DNA of 51,558 bases from a virus, in the IMG/VR virus record IMGVR_UViG_3300028666_000042, positions 1 through 51,558 of that record; one strand, written 5' to 3'. This document shows, one piece after another, positions 6,132 through 14,535 of this stretch (its first letter is position 1; each line of letters opens with the position of its first letter). The position numbers and the translations under genes are program-made. The notes below the pieces were generated by a model. The model saw nothing but the letters and a program-made list of their open reading frames with translations. It had not been told where the DNA came from and ran no database searches.

Positions 6132-8509
6132 CTCCGTTGAGCGTCGACGAAGCAAGCCACAATCTGAGCCTCTGTAAGCCCCGCCACGGCGTGGGGATGG
6201 CCCACCCGGATAAAGAGCACGGGCAATGCGCCATCGGCTAGGCGCGCCGCCGGGCGGCCGCCCGCGAGCCCCGGGTGCGGCACGTATCCGAGCGAGCGGA
6301 GCATGTCCACGCGGCGGTTGCGATTGATGGCCTTGGCCTTGCCGATGGTCGCGAGTAGATCGTTTAGCTTGTGACCGGCCACCCAACCGCCCCTAAAGCC
6401 TTCCCTGCCCTCGGCGATGGCCTCTAGCACCTCTTGCTCGGCCGATCCCCGCGACTCGCTGACGGCCTCGTGCGTGCTCGACGTGACAGGGGCCACGGTC
6501 GCGAGCTTCGCCGGGTTGAACTCATCGGGAATCGGCGAGGTGTAGAGGTACTCCGCGCAGATAGCCCACCCGCCCGCGTCGAGCCACCTAAACAGGTCTA
6601 TGAAGTATTGCGGGGTCAGGCCGTCACGCGCGAGGTGGGACTTGTGTTGCTGCGCCGTAAATATCGGGGCGATGCGCCGCTCGTTGTCGGACGCCGGCAG
6701 CGCGTCACGATAGTTGCTGTTGAGGATGATATTGAACGGCAGGAAGCGGGACAGGCGGTCGACCCCCTTGAATTCGACCTCGCCGTATTCTTCCGTAATC
6801 ATCGGCTTGAGGCTCTCCCACTGTAGCGCCTTGTCCTCGGCGACGTGCATGTCCTCAACCGTAATTAGAATTTTACCGTGATAGACGCTGTTGAATTTCG
6901 AGCCGAGTTGCGATGCCTTCGCCGGGTGGCAATAGATCCGCCCGACCGCGCGACTCAACACGTTCGATATGAGCGACTTGCCGTTGCCCTGCACGCCTTG
7001 GACGAACAGCGCCCACCGGGCTTTGCGCCCCGGATATTGAACGATGAACTTGAAAAACGACAGCGCGATTTCCCGGTCTCTGTCGTTGGGTATCAGCCGC
7101 CTCAGATGATCGAGGAACGGAGTCACGTCGCCGGCCTTCCGCTCGATAGGCACCGGCACGAACGTGTTGACGTACCGCCGGCCCTCAAGCTCGAAAATCT
7201 CGTTGGCCCCCCGCGTGGGCATGAAAATATCCGAGTGCACCTTGGGGAACGCGGTCAAGCGTGACTTCGTGAAACACTCCCACGCGCTCGTGATGGGTTT
7301 TTGCTCGGTCGCGCTGACACTGAATTCAAAGCCACCAAACGTCGAATCGAATTGCGGACGATCCAACCGACTGCCATCGGGAATCAGGATTTGGTCAACG
7401 TCTCGGACCCACACGCACCCGGCGAATAGTCGGTGTTGCTCGGGCACCGTCAGGTAGTCGCCGGGGCTGAATTCGCCCTCTACGGGCGCCGATGCTTGCG
7501 GCGCGTCAGACTCGGCAACATGTCCGATCTCGATTGCGGCCGTGAGGGTGGGTGCGGGCGGGGAGGTTCGAGAACCGCGCGAGTACCAGTTCCGGCACTC
7601 GCTGGCGGAGCGAATGACCGTGCGGGAAATGTAATCGGGGCGCTCCCACTTGTCCCGGGCGAGGGCGGAGCGGCGAGCCAGACGAAGCATCCGCTCGCAA
7701 TCGCTGCCAGTATAGAACGCGAGGTGATTAAACAACGCTTGGTCGGCGCTACTCCTATCGAACGCGTCGAGCGGTTTGTTAGGCGGGAACGCTTGCGCGA
7801 GTGCGGCATCGTCGGAATTCCATAGCTGTTGGAGCGTGACGCCTTTACCGAACAGGGCGTGAGGCGAGCCACGCGAGCGTAGCATGACGTCGATTAGCTC
7901 ATCGTCGTCGGTCGGCCCGAACCATGCTGCGACCGGCGTCTCGGTCCACTCCGGGTCGACCTCGTGCTCGGGCGCGGGCGGGAACATTTCCGCGAGCGTC
8001 CAAAGCAACGCCGCCGTTTGGTCGAGGAGAACATCGCCCACCATGTCGCGGAACGTGAGCGCGATAAACCGCTTTCGCGTGTAGCACTCGGTACGCGTCG
8101 CGGCATTCTTGACCCGGTGGGGAGCGACCGTGCCCGAGTAGCTAAACAGGATATGCAGCGATTCGCCGGACTGCGATATCTCAACGGCCGAGCCGTGGAA
8201 GCGCGCGCACATCTTGGCCGAGTGCTCGGACCACATCCCCGTTGATCGGTCTAGGCAGTGGTCGATATCAATGCAGCCGAGTCCGCTACCCTCGACGATC
8301 ACGAGCCCCACGCCAAAGCCGGCGCCAAGCCGCTCCGAAATCGCCCATGCGGTTTCCGGGAGCAGCCAGTTCTCCGGACTCTGAGCGTCGAGGTTGTCGA
8401 GCGTGTCAGGGTCTACGGGAATCTTGTCGACGGCGCCGCTGTCTGTCGGCACGAGCCGATAGACGATGAATTGCCGGCGCCCCGCAAGTGATTGCAGGAA
8501 CGGAGGCAC
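6128..8509 (-). CDS. Primase-helicase (AEP-type primase plus SF3/D5-like helicase)
   Basis: This 793-residue replication protein probably makes primers and unwinds the fork. The N-terminal domain has the archaeo-eukaryotic primase signature: GCIDIDHC with metal ligands Asp81 and Asp83, then ISQSGESLH (about 111-119). The C-terminal ATPase has Walker A GVQGNGKS (505-512), Walker B ILITVED (about 547-553), and an Asn-containing segment, INLNSN-like (FNIILNSNYRD), as in DUF5906/SF3 helicases. The start is GTG. It is the last gene of a leftward operon with a TetR-like protein, a VRR-NUC nuclease and an SF2 helicase. Fused primase-helicases of this kind are common in phages with a family A polymerase, such as the one at 14513-16780. 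Confidence 0.9.
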   Translation of the reverse strand: MPPFLQSLAGRRQFIVYRLVPTDSGAVDKIPVDPDTLDNLDAQSPENWLLPETAWAISERLGAGFGVGLVIVEGSGLGCIDIDHCLDRSTGMWSEHSAKMCARFHGSAVEISQSGESLHILFSYSGTVAPHRVKNAATRTECYTRKRFIALTFRDMVGDVLLDQTAALLWTLAEMFPPAPEHEVDPEWTETPVAAWFGPTDDDELIDVMLRSRGSPHALFGKGVTLQQLWNSDDAALAQAFPPNKPLDAFDRSSADQALFNHLAFYTGSDCERMLRLARRSALARDKWERPDYISRTVIRSASECRNWYSRGSRTSPPAPTLTAAIEIGHVAESDAPQASAPVEGEFSPGDYLTVPEQHRLFAGCVWVRDVDQILIPDGSRLDRPQFDSTFGGFEFSVSATEQKPITSAWECFTKSRLTAFPKVHSDIFMPTRGANEIFELEGRRYVNTFVPVPIERKAGDVTPFLDHLRRLIPNDRDREIALSFFKFIVQYPGRKARWALFVQGVQGNGKSLISNVLSRAVGRIYCHPAKASQLGSKFNSVYHGKILITVEDMHVAEDKALQWESLKPMITEEYGEVEFKGVDRLSRFLPFNIILNSNYRDALPASDNERRIAPIFTAQQHKSHLARDGLTPQYFIDLFRWLDAGGWAICAEYLYTSPIPDEFNPAKLATVAPVTSSTHEAVSESRGSAEQEVLEAIAEGREGFRGGWVAGHKLNDLLATIGKAKAINRNRRVDMLRSLGYVPHPGLAGGRPAARLADGALPVLFIRVGHPHAVAGLTEAQIVACFVDAQRS

Positions 8510-8518
8510 GTCCTCTCG

Positions 8519-8809
8519 TTACTTGAGGATGTGCGCGAGCGCCTTTTGCCGTTCCGCCGGCTTGAGATCCTTGGTTGCCGGGTGATTGGCGAGGAGTGCC
8601 ATCGCGACAACTTTGTGCAGACTGTTGCGGATAGCGAATTTCACGAGTTCGTCGTGAATGTTGACCACGGCGCCGAAATAGTGATTGACGAGACCGGGCG
8701 CCACGCGGGCGCGGCGGGCCACGTCGTCCCGATTCACGCGGTAGTCGGACTGTGCGATAGCGGCCCGGATGGCGGCCTGCAAAATGCGTTCTTTCTTTGC
8801 GGATTTCAT
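8519..8809 (-). CDS. Short TetR-like helix-turn-helix protein (96 aa)
   Basis: The ATG at 8809 overlaps the nuclease stop (ATGA); the longer frame upstream would be inside that gene. The first 50 residues follow the TetR N-terminal pattern: KKERILQAAIRAAI, then VNRDDVARRARVAPGLVNHY with the recognition helix, then F-x-x-x-x-x-I-H-D-E-L. Full TetR proteins are about 200 residues with a ligand-binding domain, whereas this one ends after a single further helix pair. It may be a DNA-binding regulator or a replication accessory protein. Its place between primase and nuclease genes allows either. Confidence 0.7.
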   Translation of the reverse strand: MKSAKKERILQAAIRAAIAQSDYRVNRDDVARRARVAPGLVNHYFGAVVNIHDELVKFAIRNSLHKVVAMALLANHPATKDLKPAERQKALAHILK

Positions 8810-9276
8810 AGTGAACCAACCCCAGTGACGATAGCGGCGTCTCCGCCGAGGGAATTTATCAACGTGGCCCATCGGCGTTGCGCGACGTCGCGCTCGTCTT
8901 TGGGGTTGAACACCCACCCCGGGTGTTTTATCTCACGACTCAGAAACTGCCCGACGAATTTACCGACATCCGCTTGCGTTATGTGCCGCCGCTGAATGCC
9001 GATCAGGTCGCCGGACTTGAGGACCTTGTTTACTTTAGCCGAATCGTTCGCCAAACCGAAGCGGATAAACGACCCGGTGTCGGTCTTTGCCGCACCGACG
9101 TTGTTCCGCCAAAGATACTTGCCGAGGTGCGCAGCCTCAAGGCGGACTAGGCTACTCACGGCCGACTCGCCGTCGATATGCACGGCCACGTTCGCTTGCG
9201 GCGCGACGACCGATTCAAGCTCGACGAGCGCCTGTTGAGGCAAGCCCCACCGCTCGGCCCACTTCTCGAACGTCAT
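8806..9276 (-). CDS. VRR-NUC domain nuclease (156 aa)
   Basis: The start at 9276 gives an ATGA overlap with the upstream gene. The protein has the order of the VRR-NUC family, which belongs to the PD-(D/E)XK superfamily: a helix with Glu47 (LVRLEAAHLGKYLWRNN), then KSGDLIGI with Asp90, then LSREIKHPG with Glu115 and Lys117, and Gln-Arg-Arg followed by GGDAAIVTG at the end. Phage VRR-NUC proteins act as structure-specific or Holliday-junction nucleases in replication and recombination. All expected catalytic residues are visible. The position beside helicase and primase genes fits. Confidence 0.85.
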   Translation of the reverse strand: MTFEKWAERWGLPQQALVELESVVAPQANVAVHIDGESAVSSLVRLEAAHLGKYLWRNNVGAAKTDTGSFIRFGLANDSAKVNKVLKSGDLIGIQRRHITQADVGKFVGQFLSREIKHPGWVFNPKDERDVAQRRWATLINSLGGDAAIVTGVGSL

Positions 9277-9518
9277 TGATGTGGCGCCCCCGCTGGACGC
9301 AACGATATCTTGGTTAGAGCCGCCGCACAGTCGGAGTAGTATCGAATATGACCGTCCTTGGTGGTAGGAAACGTTTTGTCCCACGCAAAAACCACCAAGA
9401 CAAATCCGAGCCGCTCGCCGGGCGATTTCGCCAGCGTGTGCCGAATGTGCTCTAAGAGCGCCTGTTCCGTCGGAGTGATGGGGCGCCTTTGTTTCTGCCT
9501 AAAGCTATCGTCGCTCAT
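9273..9518 (-). CDS. Small unknown protein in the replication operon (81 aa)
   Basis: The start at 9518 overlaps the helicase stop and the end overlaps the nuclease start, both as ATGA. The N-terminus is basic and polar (DDSFRQKQRRPITPTEQALL). A central stretch follows (ERLGFVLVVFAWDK) and then a Tyr-rich segment. No domain is recognised, but coupling to both neighbours suggests an accessory role to the helicase or nuclease. Confidence 0.6.
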   Translation of the reverse strand: MSDDSFRQKQRRPITPTEQALLEHIRHTLAKSPGERLGFVLVVFAWDKTFPTTKDGHIRYYSDCAAALTKISLRPAGAPHQ

Positions 9519-11149
9519 TGCGGCACGATCCGGTTAGCGGTCAATTCAGAGTCGATCCGAACGCGAAGTGCATCAGCGTTAGTTGTTCCCAACGCGCACG
9601 CGCTCGCAACATCAACGCCAAAGGCGTGCCAGAATCGGCGGTAACTCTCGGCGTCGGATCGCCCGAGGTGTTTTTGCCATCCGGCCCACAGTGCGATGAC
9701 GGAGCGCAATAGCCCTTGGGCTTGCTGTCGTTCGAGCCAGTCACGTTTAATCGCTCCGGCAACGTTCGGGGGCACACCTTGCGGTATCTGCGGCGGTCCG
9801 TCAATACGTGCGACTTCGGCCCGCATCATTGACAACACCGCAGGGTCTATTTCGGTCAAATCCCCGTCAACGTACTCCGGCGCCGCCCGGCTCTGCGGCA
9901 CTGGCCGAGTGTTGCAGTAGGGGCACGCCGTCAGCCACGCCTCATACGGTTGCAGACAATCCGGGTTGAGACACGTTGTCAAGGGGATGCGATTTTTCGA
10001 GCGGCTCTGCCGGTTCTCCCGGAACAGCGAGTAATCTTGCGGCACGTCAGGCAGGCCGTGGCGCTTGTAGTTCTGTACGTGGTCAATGATTATCGCGCGA
10101 TCCTTGCCGGGCGATGGGCGCAGGCCGCGCCCAAACATCTGCGCGTACCACTGAAACGACATCGTGGCGCGCGCCATGCTGATAACTTCCACGGCGGGCA
10201 CGTCGACACCCTCGCCCAACGTTTCGACGCTCACGAGTTGCAGGAGTTGACGCGCCCGGAACTTGCGCATGAGTTGCGACCGGACGTGAATCGGGGTCTC
10301 GGCGGTGATGATTTCCGCCGGGATACCGGCGCCCCGGTAGGCCGCCGCGAGTTCCCGGGCTGCCTCGACGTCAACCGCGAACGTGAGCCCGAGCTTGCCG
10401 TCGGCCCACTTGCGGTAGTGGTTGACGACATCGCCGACAATCGTGCCAGACTTGTGCGTGGCCGCTGCAAGCTTCGGCATGGAAAACTCGCCGTTGCCGC
10501 TAATCGGCACGTCCTCGAATCGGATATCGGTCGGCGGGGCAATCAGTCGGTAGTCGCACAGGTAGCCGCGCTGGATAAGCTCGCGACAGTTCGGCCCGAT
10601 CACGAGCGCATCGGCCACCCCGTCCGATGCTCGGCCGAGCCCCTTGCCGTCGGCACGTAACGCGTGCGCCGTCAAGAGGAGCCCGCGCGCCCGGGGAAAC
10701 ATCTGCATCGCCTTATCCCACTTCGACCCGGCGAGCACGTGGTGCCCCTCGTCGACGATGACAAGCTCGACGCTGTTGAACCACGGATCGCGAACGGTGT
10801 TGCGGCGAATCAGGGTATCGACGCCCGCGACTCGCACCGGGGCGCGCGACTGAAAATAGCTCTTGCCGTGCGTATCGGTTTCGAGCATCACGATTTGGCG
10901 CACGGTCGCAGGGGTCGCCACGATGCCGTGCGGGACCTCCTCGCGATTGAGCGCGAGCGCGATTTGCGATACTAGCTCTTGCCGATGAGCGATGGCGCAA
11001 GCCGGGCGATTCAGTTCCTTTAGAATATCGCCCATGACAACGGTTTTACCCGAGCCCGTCGGCGCGGTGCCGATAACGTTAATGGCGCCTGCCGTCCATG
11101 CGGCGTAAATGTTGCCCTTGAACGTTACTTGGTAGTCGCGAAGTGACAT
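9515..11149 (-). CDS. SF2 DEAD/DEAH-box helicase (544 aa)
   Basis: An ATP-dependent DNA helicase or translocase of the restriction-type SF2 class. Motif I is GTAPTGSGKT (27-36), motif II is VDEGHH (132-137) and motif VI is QMFGRGLRPSP (about 345). The C-terminal third has a four-Cys zinc motif (CLNPDC then CPYC), followed by a helical tail. The ATG at 11149 starts with MSLRDYQ, the usual beginning (Q-motif-like RxYQ) of this class. It is the first gene of the leftward replication operon. Helicases of this type occur beside primase-helicases in many phages. Confidence 0.9.
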   Translation of the reverse strand: MSLRDYQVTFKGNIYAAWTAGAINVIGTAPTGSGKTVVMGDILKELNRPACAIAHRQELVSQIALALNREEVPHGIVATPATVRQIVMLETDTHGKSYFQSRAPVRVAGVDTLIRRNTVRDPWFNSVELVIVDEGHHVLAGSKWDKAMQMFPRARGLLLTAHALRADGKGLGRASDGVADALVIGPNCRELIQRGYLCDYRLIAPPTDIRFEDVPISGNGEFSMPKLAAATHKSGTIVGDVVNHYRKWADGKLGLTFAVDVEAARELAAAYRGAGIPAEIITAETPIHVRSQLMRKFRARQLLQLVSVETLGEGVDVPAVEVISMARATMSFQWYAQMFGRGLRPSPGKDRAIIIDHVQNYKRHGLPDVPQDYSLFRENRQSRSKNRIPLTTCLNPDCLQPYEAWLTACPYCNTRPVPQSRAAPEYVDGDLTEIDPAVLSMMRAEVARIDGPPQIPQGVPPNVAGAIKRDWLERQQAQGLLRSVIALWAGWQKHLGRSDAESYRRFWHAFGVDVASACALGTTNADALRVRIDSELTANRIVPQ

Positions 11150-11226
11150 AGCGTGGGAGCTTGACGGATGTTCGTCGCGAGAGCAACATCGCTTCCCCCG
11201 TCACACCACACGCGGATGCAGGCACC
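11150..11226. promoter_or_regulatory. Divergent intergenic region between the two replication operons
   Basis: Seventy-seven bases separate the leftward helicase gene from the rightward proline-rich gene, so promoters for both operons are expected here or nearby. On the + strand TTGACG (11171-11176) could be a -35 box, but the hexamer 17 bases on (CAACAT) is a poor -10. On the - strand I see no good match. The region lacks the P1-P3 element, so these operons are probably controlled differently. Confidence 0.4.
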
Positions 11227-11982
11227 ATGCACCTAACAATTGATACGGATACCGAGAACACCGCCGGCCTACGTTTCGCCGCTGCGATTTTGTTGCAAGT
11301 CGCCGCCGGCAAGGAAGCGCCCGCGAAGCTCGCCGACGCGCCCGCTCCGCCACCGCCGCCCCCTTCCCCGGCCCCCGTCGCAGCACCGCCTACACCGCCT
11401 CCGCCCGCTCCGCCACCGCCGCCTGCTACCGCACCGGCAACCACGGTGGGCGAATCCGGCCGCGACCGCGACGGGGTGCCGTGGGACTTCCGAATCCACA
11501 GCGAGCGCAAGTCGCTCAACAAAGACGGCACGTGGCGCGTCCGCAAGAACCTCGATAAAGCCTATGTGCAAGCATTGTCGTACCGGCTGCGCGACAACCT
11601 TGAGGCCCCGCAAGGCGTGCCGACCCGCGAGGCACCCCCCGCTCCGCCGGCTCCGCCCCCGCCCCCTCCGCCTCCGACGACGACCGAGACGCCGCCCGAA
11701 ATGCGCGGGCTCTTCGGTCCCGCTGCCGGTGCGCCTCCGCCGCCGCCTCCGCCTCCCGCTGCCCCGCCGGCCGCACCGGGGACGCCTGACGTCGCCACGC
11801 TCGAAAAATTCCGTGACCTCATGTCGCGGGTGGTGCAGTTGCAAAAAGACGGGAAGCTCAACGCGCAGCAACGCGTCGACGGGTGCACGCGGGTCGGAGT
11901 CACGTCGCTACAGGATCTTGCCTCGCGGCCTGACCTCGTGGCGGCCTATGGCCTCTACCTCGACTCGCTCGGCATTCGGTAA
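11227..11982 (+). CDS. Proline-rich protein of the replication operon (251 aa)
   Basis: The ATG at 11227 is preferred over the TTG at 11161, which would place the start in the divergent control region. A short N-terminal domain (HLTIDTDTENTAGLRFAAAI) precedes three runs of consecutive prolines, at about residues 40-75, 140-160 and 180-200. Between them lies VPWDFRIHSERKSLNKDG-TWR, a motif I know from phage proteins near DUF2800 nucleases. The C-terminus is helical (LEKFRDLMSRVVQLQ). The polyproline runs would depend on host EF-P for translation. Its position suggests a scaffold or partner for the nuclease and ssDNA-binding proteins that follow. Confidence 0.75.
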   Translation: MHLTIDTDTENTAGLRFAAAILLQVAAGKEAPAKLADAPAPPPPPPSPAPVAAPPTPPPPAPPPPPATAPATTVGESGRDRDGVPWDFRIHSERKSLNKDGTWRVRKNLDKAYVQALSYRLRDNLEAPQGVPTREAPPAPPAPPPPPPPPTTTETPPEMRGLFGPAAGAPPPPPPPPAAPPAAPGTPDVATLEKFRDLMSRVVQLQKDGKLNAQQRVDGCTRVGVTSLQDLASRPDLVAAYGLYLDSLGIR

Positions 11983-11984
11983 GC

Positions 11985-12176
11985 GTGTTCGGGTCGCACT
12001 ACCAACTCGCCGACGGTCGTCAGCTAATCCAGTTGACGGCCGACGGCGAGGCGCCGCAACGCTTCGCACTGCAAACGCTCGATAGCAAACACCTCGGCTA
12101 CCTGATCGCCGAGCACGTGGAACTACCGAGCCGCTTGCCGGGGGAACTCATGATGATTCGAGAGGCGAAACCGTGA
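11985..12176 (+). CDS. Small unknown protein (63 aa)
   Basis: GTG at 11985 lies two bases after the preceding stop, and its end overlaps the next GTG (GTGA). The protein looks like a small beta-rich domain (YQLADGRQLIQLTADG and RFALQTLDSKHLGYLIA). No family is recognised. It is translationally coupled to the DUF2800 nuclease. Confidence 0.6.
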   Translation: MFGSHYQLADGRQLIQLTADGEAPQRFALQTLDSKHLGYLIAEHVELPSRLPGELMMIREAKP

Positions 12177-13300
12177 GCTTTCATTGGCCCATTGGCTTTA
12201 GCAGCCTCGGCCGGACGGTCGAGTGCCCGGGTTCGGTCAAGCTCGGACTTGCCCACGCCAACGACCCGCCGACTCCGGAAATGATCGAGGGCACGGCCGC
12301 CGATTGGGTCGCCGAACAGCGCGTACTCGGCCACCCGGTTGTTGAGGGAAGCAAGGCCCCCAACGGCCACACCGTCGACGCCGAAATGATCTACGGCGCC
12401 AACCTGTGGGCGCGGCTCGTGTGCCGCAACGGCGTCGAGGGCGTTGCGCAAATGCCGATCCCGGCCGAGCGTATCCACCCGACCCACGCGGGCGGCACGC
12501 CGGACTACTACGCCTATGACCGCGCGTTCAAAACGCTGTACGTCGACGACTACAAGTATGGGCACCTCTACGTCGAGGTGTTCGAGAACTGGCAACTGGC
12601 CGGCGCTGCCGCCGCGTTGATAGACCTACTCGGGCTTGTCGACAGCGAGACCACGATTGTCGGAACCATCGTACAGCCGCGCAGTTACCACCCGGACGGC
12701 CCGGTGCGCTCGTGGCGCGTACGCGGGGACGAAATCCGCGCCATGATAAATGTCGCCCACGGTGCGGCGGTCGAGGCGCTGAAAGACGAACCGCGCACGA
12801 AGGTCGGGGATCACTGCGTACTGTGCCCGGCGCGTGTCGAATGTCGGACGCTGCAAAAGGCGACGTTGCAAATCCTTGACCTCGCCGGCATGGCGGAGCC
12901 GGTCAACCTTGGCCCGCACGAGTTGGGGCGAGAATTGAATTTCCTAGACCACGGCCTCGAACTGCTGGAGGCGCGACGCACGGGGCTCGCGGCGCAGGCC
13001 GAGGCGTTGCTCCGCTCGGGTCAGTCGATTCCGTACTACGGCCTTGCGCCCGGACAGGCTCGACTTTCGTGGAACATTCCCTCCGAAGAAGTCGCCGCCC
13101 TCTGCGACGCGTTCGGGATTGACGTAAGGAAGCCCCTCGCCGTCATTACGCCAACGCAAGCCAAGGCCGCAGGGCTTGCCGAGGAAACTGCTAAGGCGTA
13201 CTGTTCCCGCCCCACCGCCGCGTTGACGCTCAAGCGATTGAGCCTCGACGATTCCAGAAAACTGTTCGCCAACAACACCACGTCAACGAGGACGCCATGA
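12173..13300 (+). CDS. DUF2800-type PD-(D/E)XK nuclease with probable Fe-S cluster (375 aa)
   Basis: The protein begins with FSSLGRTVECPGS, where Cys18 sits in the position of the first ligand of Cas4/AddB-like exonucleases. The nuclease core shows GTPDYY with Asp111 and YVDDYKYG with Asp125 and Lys128. Three more Cys follow as C-x2-C-x5-C (215, 218, 224), which completes the 4Fe-4S pattern. This predicts a RecB-family exonuclease acting on DNA ends during replication or recombination. DUF2800 proteins regularly lie beside an ssDNA-binding protein and a family A polymerase, as here. GTG start, overlapping the gene before and the gene after. Confidence 0.85.
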   Translation: MSFHWPIGFSSLGRTVECPGSVKLGLAHANDPPTPEMIEGTAADWVAEQRVLGHPVVEGSKAPNGHTVDAEMIYGANLWARLVCRNGVEGVAQMPIPAERIHPTHAGGTPDYYAYDRAFKTLYVDDYKYGHLYVEVFENWQLAGAAAALIDLLGLVDSETTIVGTIVQPRSYHPDGPVRSWRVRGDEIRAMINVAHGAAVEALKDEPRTKVGDHCVLCPARVECRTLQKATLQILDLAGMAEPVNLGPHELGRELNFLDHGLELLEARRTGLAAQAEALLRSGQSIPYYGLAPGQARLSWNIPSEEVAALCDAFGIDVRKPLAVITPTQAKAAGLAEETAKAYCSRPTAALTLKRLSLDDSRKLFANNTTSTRTP

Positions 13301-14238
13301 CCGCCACCGCTCAGAATATCTTGACCCCAACCGGCCGCGTGGTGTGGGGCTCACTCTACGTCGCCCGCGACAAGGACTATGACGGAAATCCGATGGTCAT
13401 TAAGAATGGCCCCGACGCCGGCAAGCCGACGAGCCGTTACGAATTCGGCCTCGCGATCAAAAAGACGCAAGCGCACTGGGCAAGCGAGCCGTGGGCCGCG
13501 CCGATTTGGGCAACCGGCCACGCCGGGCACCCGGTCGCTGCGCAGCGCGATGACTTTGCGTGGAAAGTTCAAGACGGCGACAGCACCAAGCCCAACAAGC
13601 GGGGCAGCATCAACGCCAACAACGTTGACTATCGCGGTTGCTGGATTCTGTCATTCTCCTCGACGTTCGCGCCCAAGATCGTGAACGCCGACGGCTCCGC
13701 GTACATCCTTGAGCCCGATGCGGTCAAGCCCGGGTACTACGTGCAGGTTGCCGGCACCGTCGCCCCGAACACGGGCGCGAGCCCGGGCGTCTACCTCAAC
13801 CACAACGTCGTGTCGTTGCAGGGCTACGGCCCTGAGATCATCACCGGCCCGGACCCCAAGTCGCTCGGCTTCGGTGGCGCGCTACCCCCGGGCGCGAGCG
13901 CAACCCCGGTTGCGAACATGACCGCGCCGCCTGCCGTCCCGCCGCCTCCGGCGCCGCACGCGGCGACGATTTCGCCCCCGCCTCCGCCGCCCCCGAGCGC
14001 GCCGGCCGCCGCTGCACCGCCCCCGGTGCCCGTGCAGCCGCATCCCGCGTTCGTCGCGCCGGCCGCCGTACCGCCGCCTCCGCCGAGCGCAGCGCCCGCC
14101 GCGCCGGCACCGCCCCCGCCGCCTCCGCCGGCGCCGGTCGGCCCGCAGATGACCGCAGCGGCGACGACCACCTATGCGGCGTACATCGCCGCCGGGTGGA
14201 CCAACGAGACGTTGCGGGCGAACGGGCTCATGGTGTGA
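13297..14238 (+). CDS. ssDNA-binding protein (DUF2815-like) with polyproline tail (313 aa)
   Basis: Residues 1-190 have the features of the phage DUF2815/gp2.5-like OB-fold proteins: TPTGRVVWGSLYVARD, then FAWKVQDGD, then GYYVQVAGTVAPN and GVYLNHNVVSLQGYG. These coat ssDNA at the fork. Residues about 195-290 are a low-complexity Pro/Ala linker with runs of up to seven prolines. The last 22 residues (YAAYIAAGWTNETLRANGLM) are a short conserved peptide that I expect to be a partner-binding tip. There is no acidic DDDIPF tail here; that peptide appears instead at the end of the exonuclease gene at 14513. ATGA overlap with the nuclease gene. Confidence 0.8.
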   Translation: MTATAQNILTPTGRVVWGSLYVARDKDYDGNPMVIKNGPDAGKPTSRYEFGLAIKKTQAHWASEPWAAPIWATGHAGHPVAAQRDDFAWKVQDGDSTKPNKRGSINANNVDYRGCWILSFSSTFAPKIVNADGSAYILEPDAVKPGYYVQVAGTVAPNTGASPGVYLNHNVVSLQGYGPEIITGPDPKSLGFGGALPPGASATPVANMTAPPAVPPPPAPHAATISPPPPPPPSAPAAAAPPPVPVQPHPAFVAPAAVPPPPPSAAPAAPAPPPPPPPAPVGPQMTAAATTTYAAYIAAGWTNETLRANGLMV

Positions 14239-14378
14239 GTCAAGGCCGACCGCGAGGGGGCACGTACCAATCGTGGGTACCGTGCCCCCGGGGTCACTTC
14301 ACGTTCTACGTAAAACATCCGCGAATGTGCGCCACGTGTCGACGGGGGTCCTATGAGCGAAAAAGAGGAAAACGCTAG
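14235..14378 (+). CDS. Small zinc-ribbon-like protein (47 aa)
   Basis: GTG at 14235 overlaps the preceding stop (GTGA). The sequence has CPRGHFTFY and CATCRRG, giving one zinc site of the C-x3-H and C-x2-C type, in a very basic protein ending in YERKRGKR. It probably binds nucleic acid. It overlaps the next gene by 26 bases. The overlap pattern and the intact ligand set support a real gene. Confidence 0.6.
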   Translation: MSQGRPRGGTYQSWVPCPRGHFTFYVKHPRMCATCRRGSYERKRGKR

Positions 14379-14535
14379 GCTGCGTCGGTGGCTGCACGCC
14401 ATCATCATGAGCCCCGACTACACGGGCAGCGAAATGAAAGCGGACGCAGAGCGTGCGCTGCAAGGCCAAGAATTCCCGGACAGCCACCCGCTAGCAACAA
14501 AGGTAATCGCCCTTGAGCGTTCGCTCGGGCGATAG
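14353..14535 (+). CDS. Small helical protein (60 aa)
   Basis: ATG at 14353 is preceded by GGGGG about 5 bases upstream. The protein is charged and helical (SEKEENARLRRWLHAII, then SEMKADAERALQG). Short proteins of this composition occur just before the polymerase gene in related phages. Role unknown. It overlaps the exonuclease gene by 23 bases. Confidence 0.6.
   Translation: MSEKEENARLRRWLHAIIMSPDYTGSEMKADAERALQGQEFPDSHPLATKVIALERSLGR

Noticed and set aside
11161-11226. Longer N-terminus of the proline-rich protein from TTG at 11161
   Set aside because: Would occupy most of the divergent control region; ATG at 11227 is better placed.
11240-12085. 281-codon open frame on the + strand
   Set aside because: Overlaps the proline-rich gene in another frame; CCG repeats read as Arg/Pro/His. 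The 11227 frame has the conserved WDFRIHSERKS motif.
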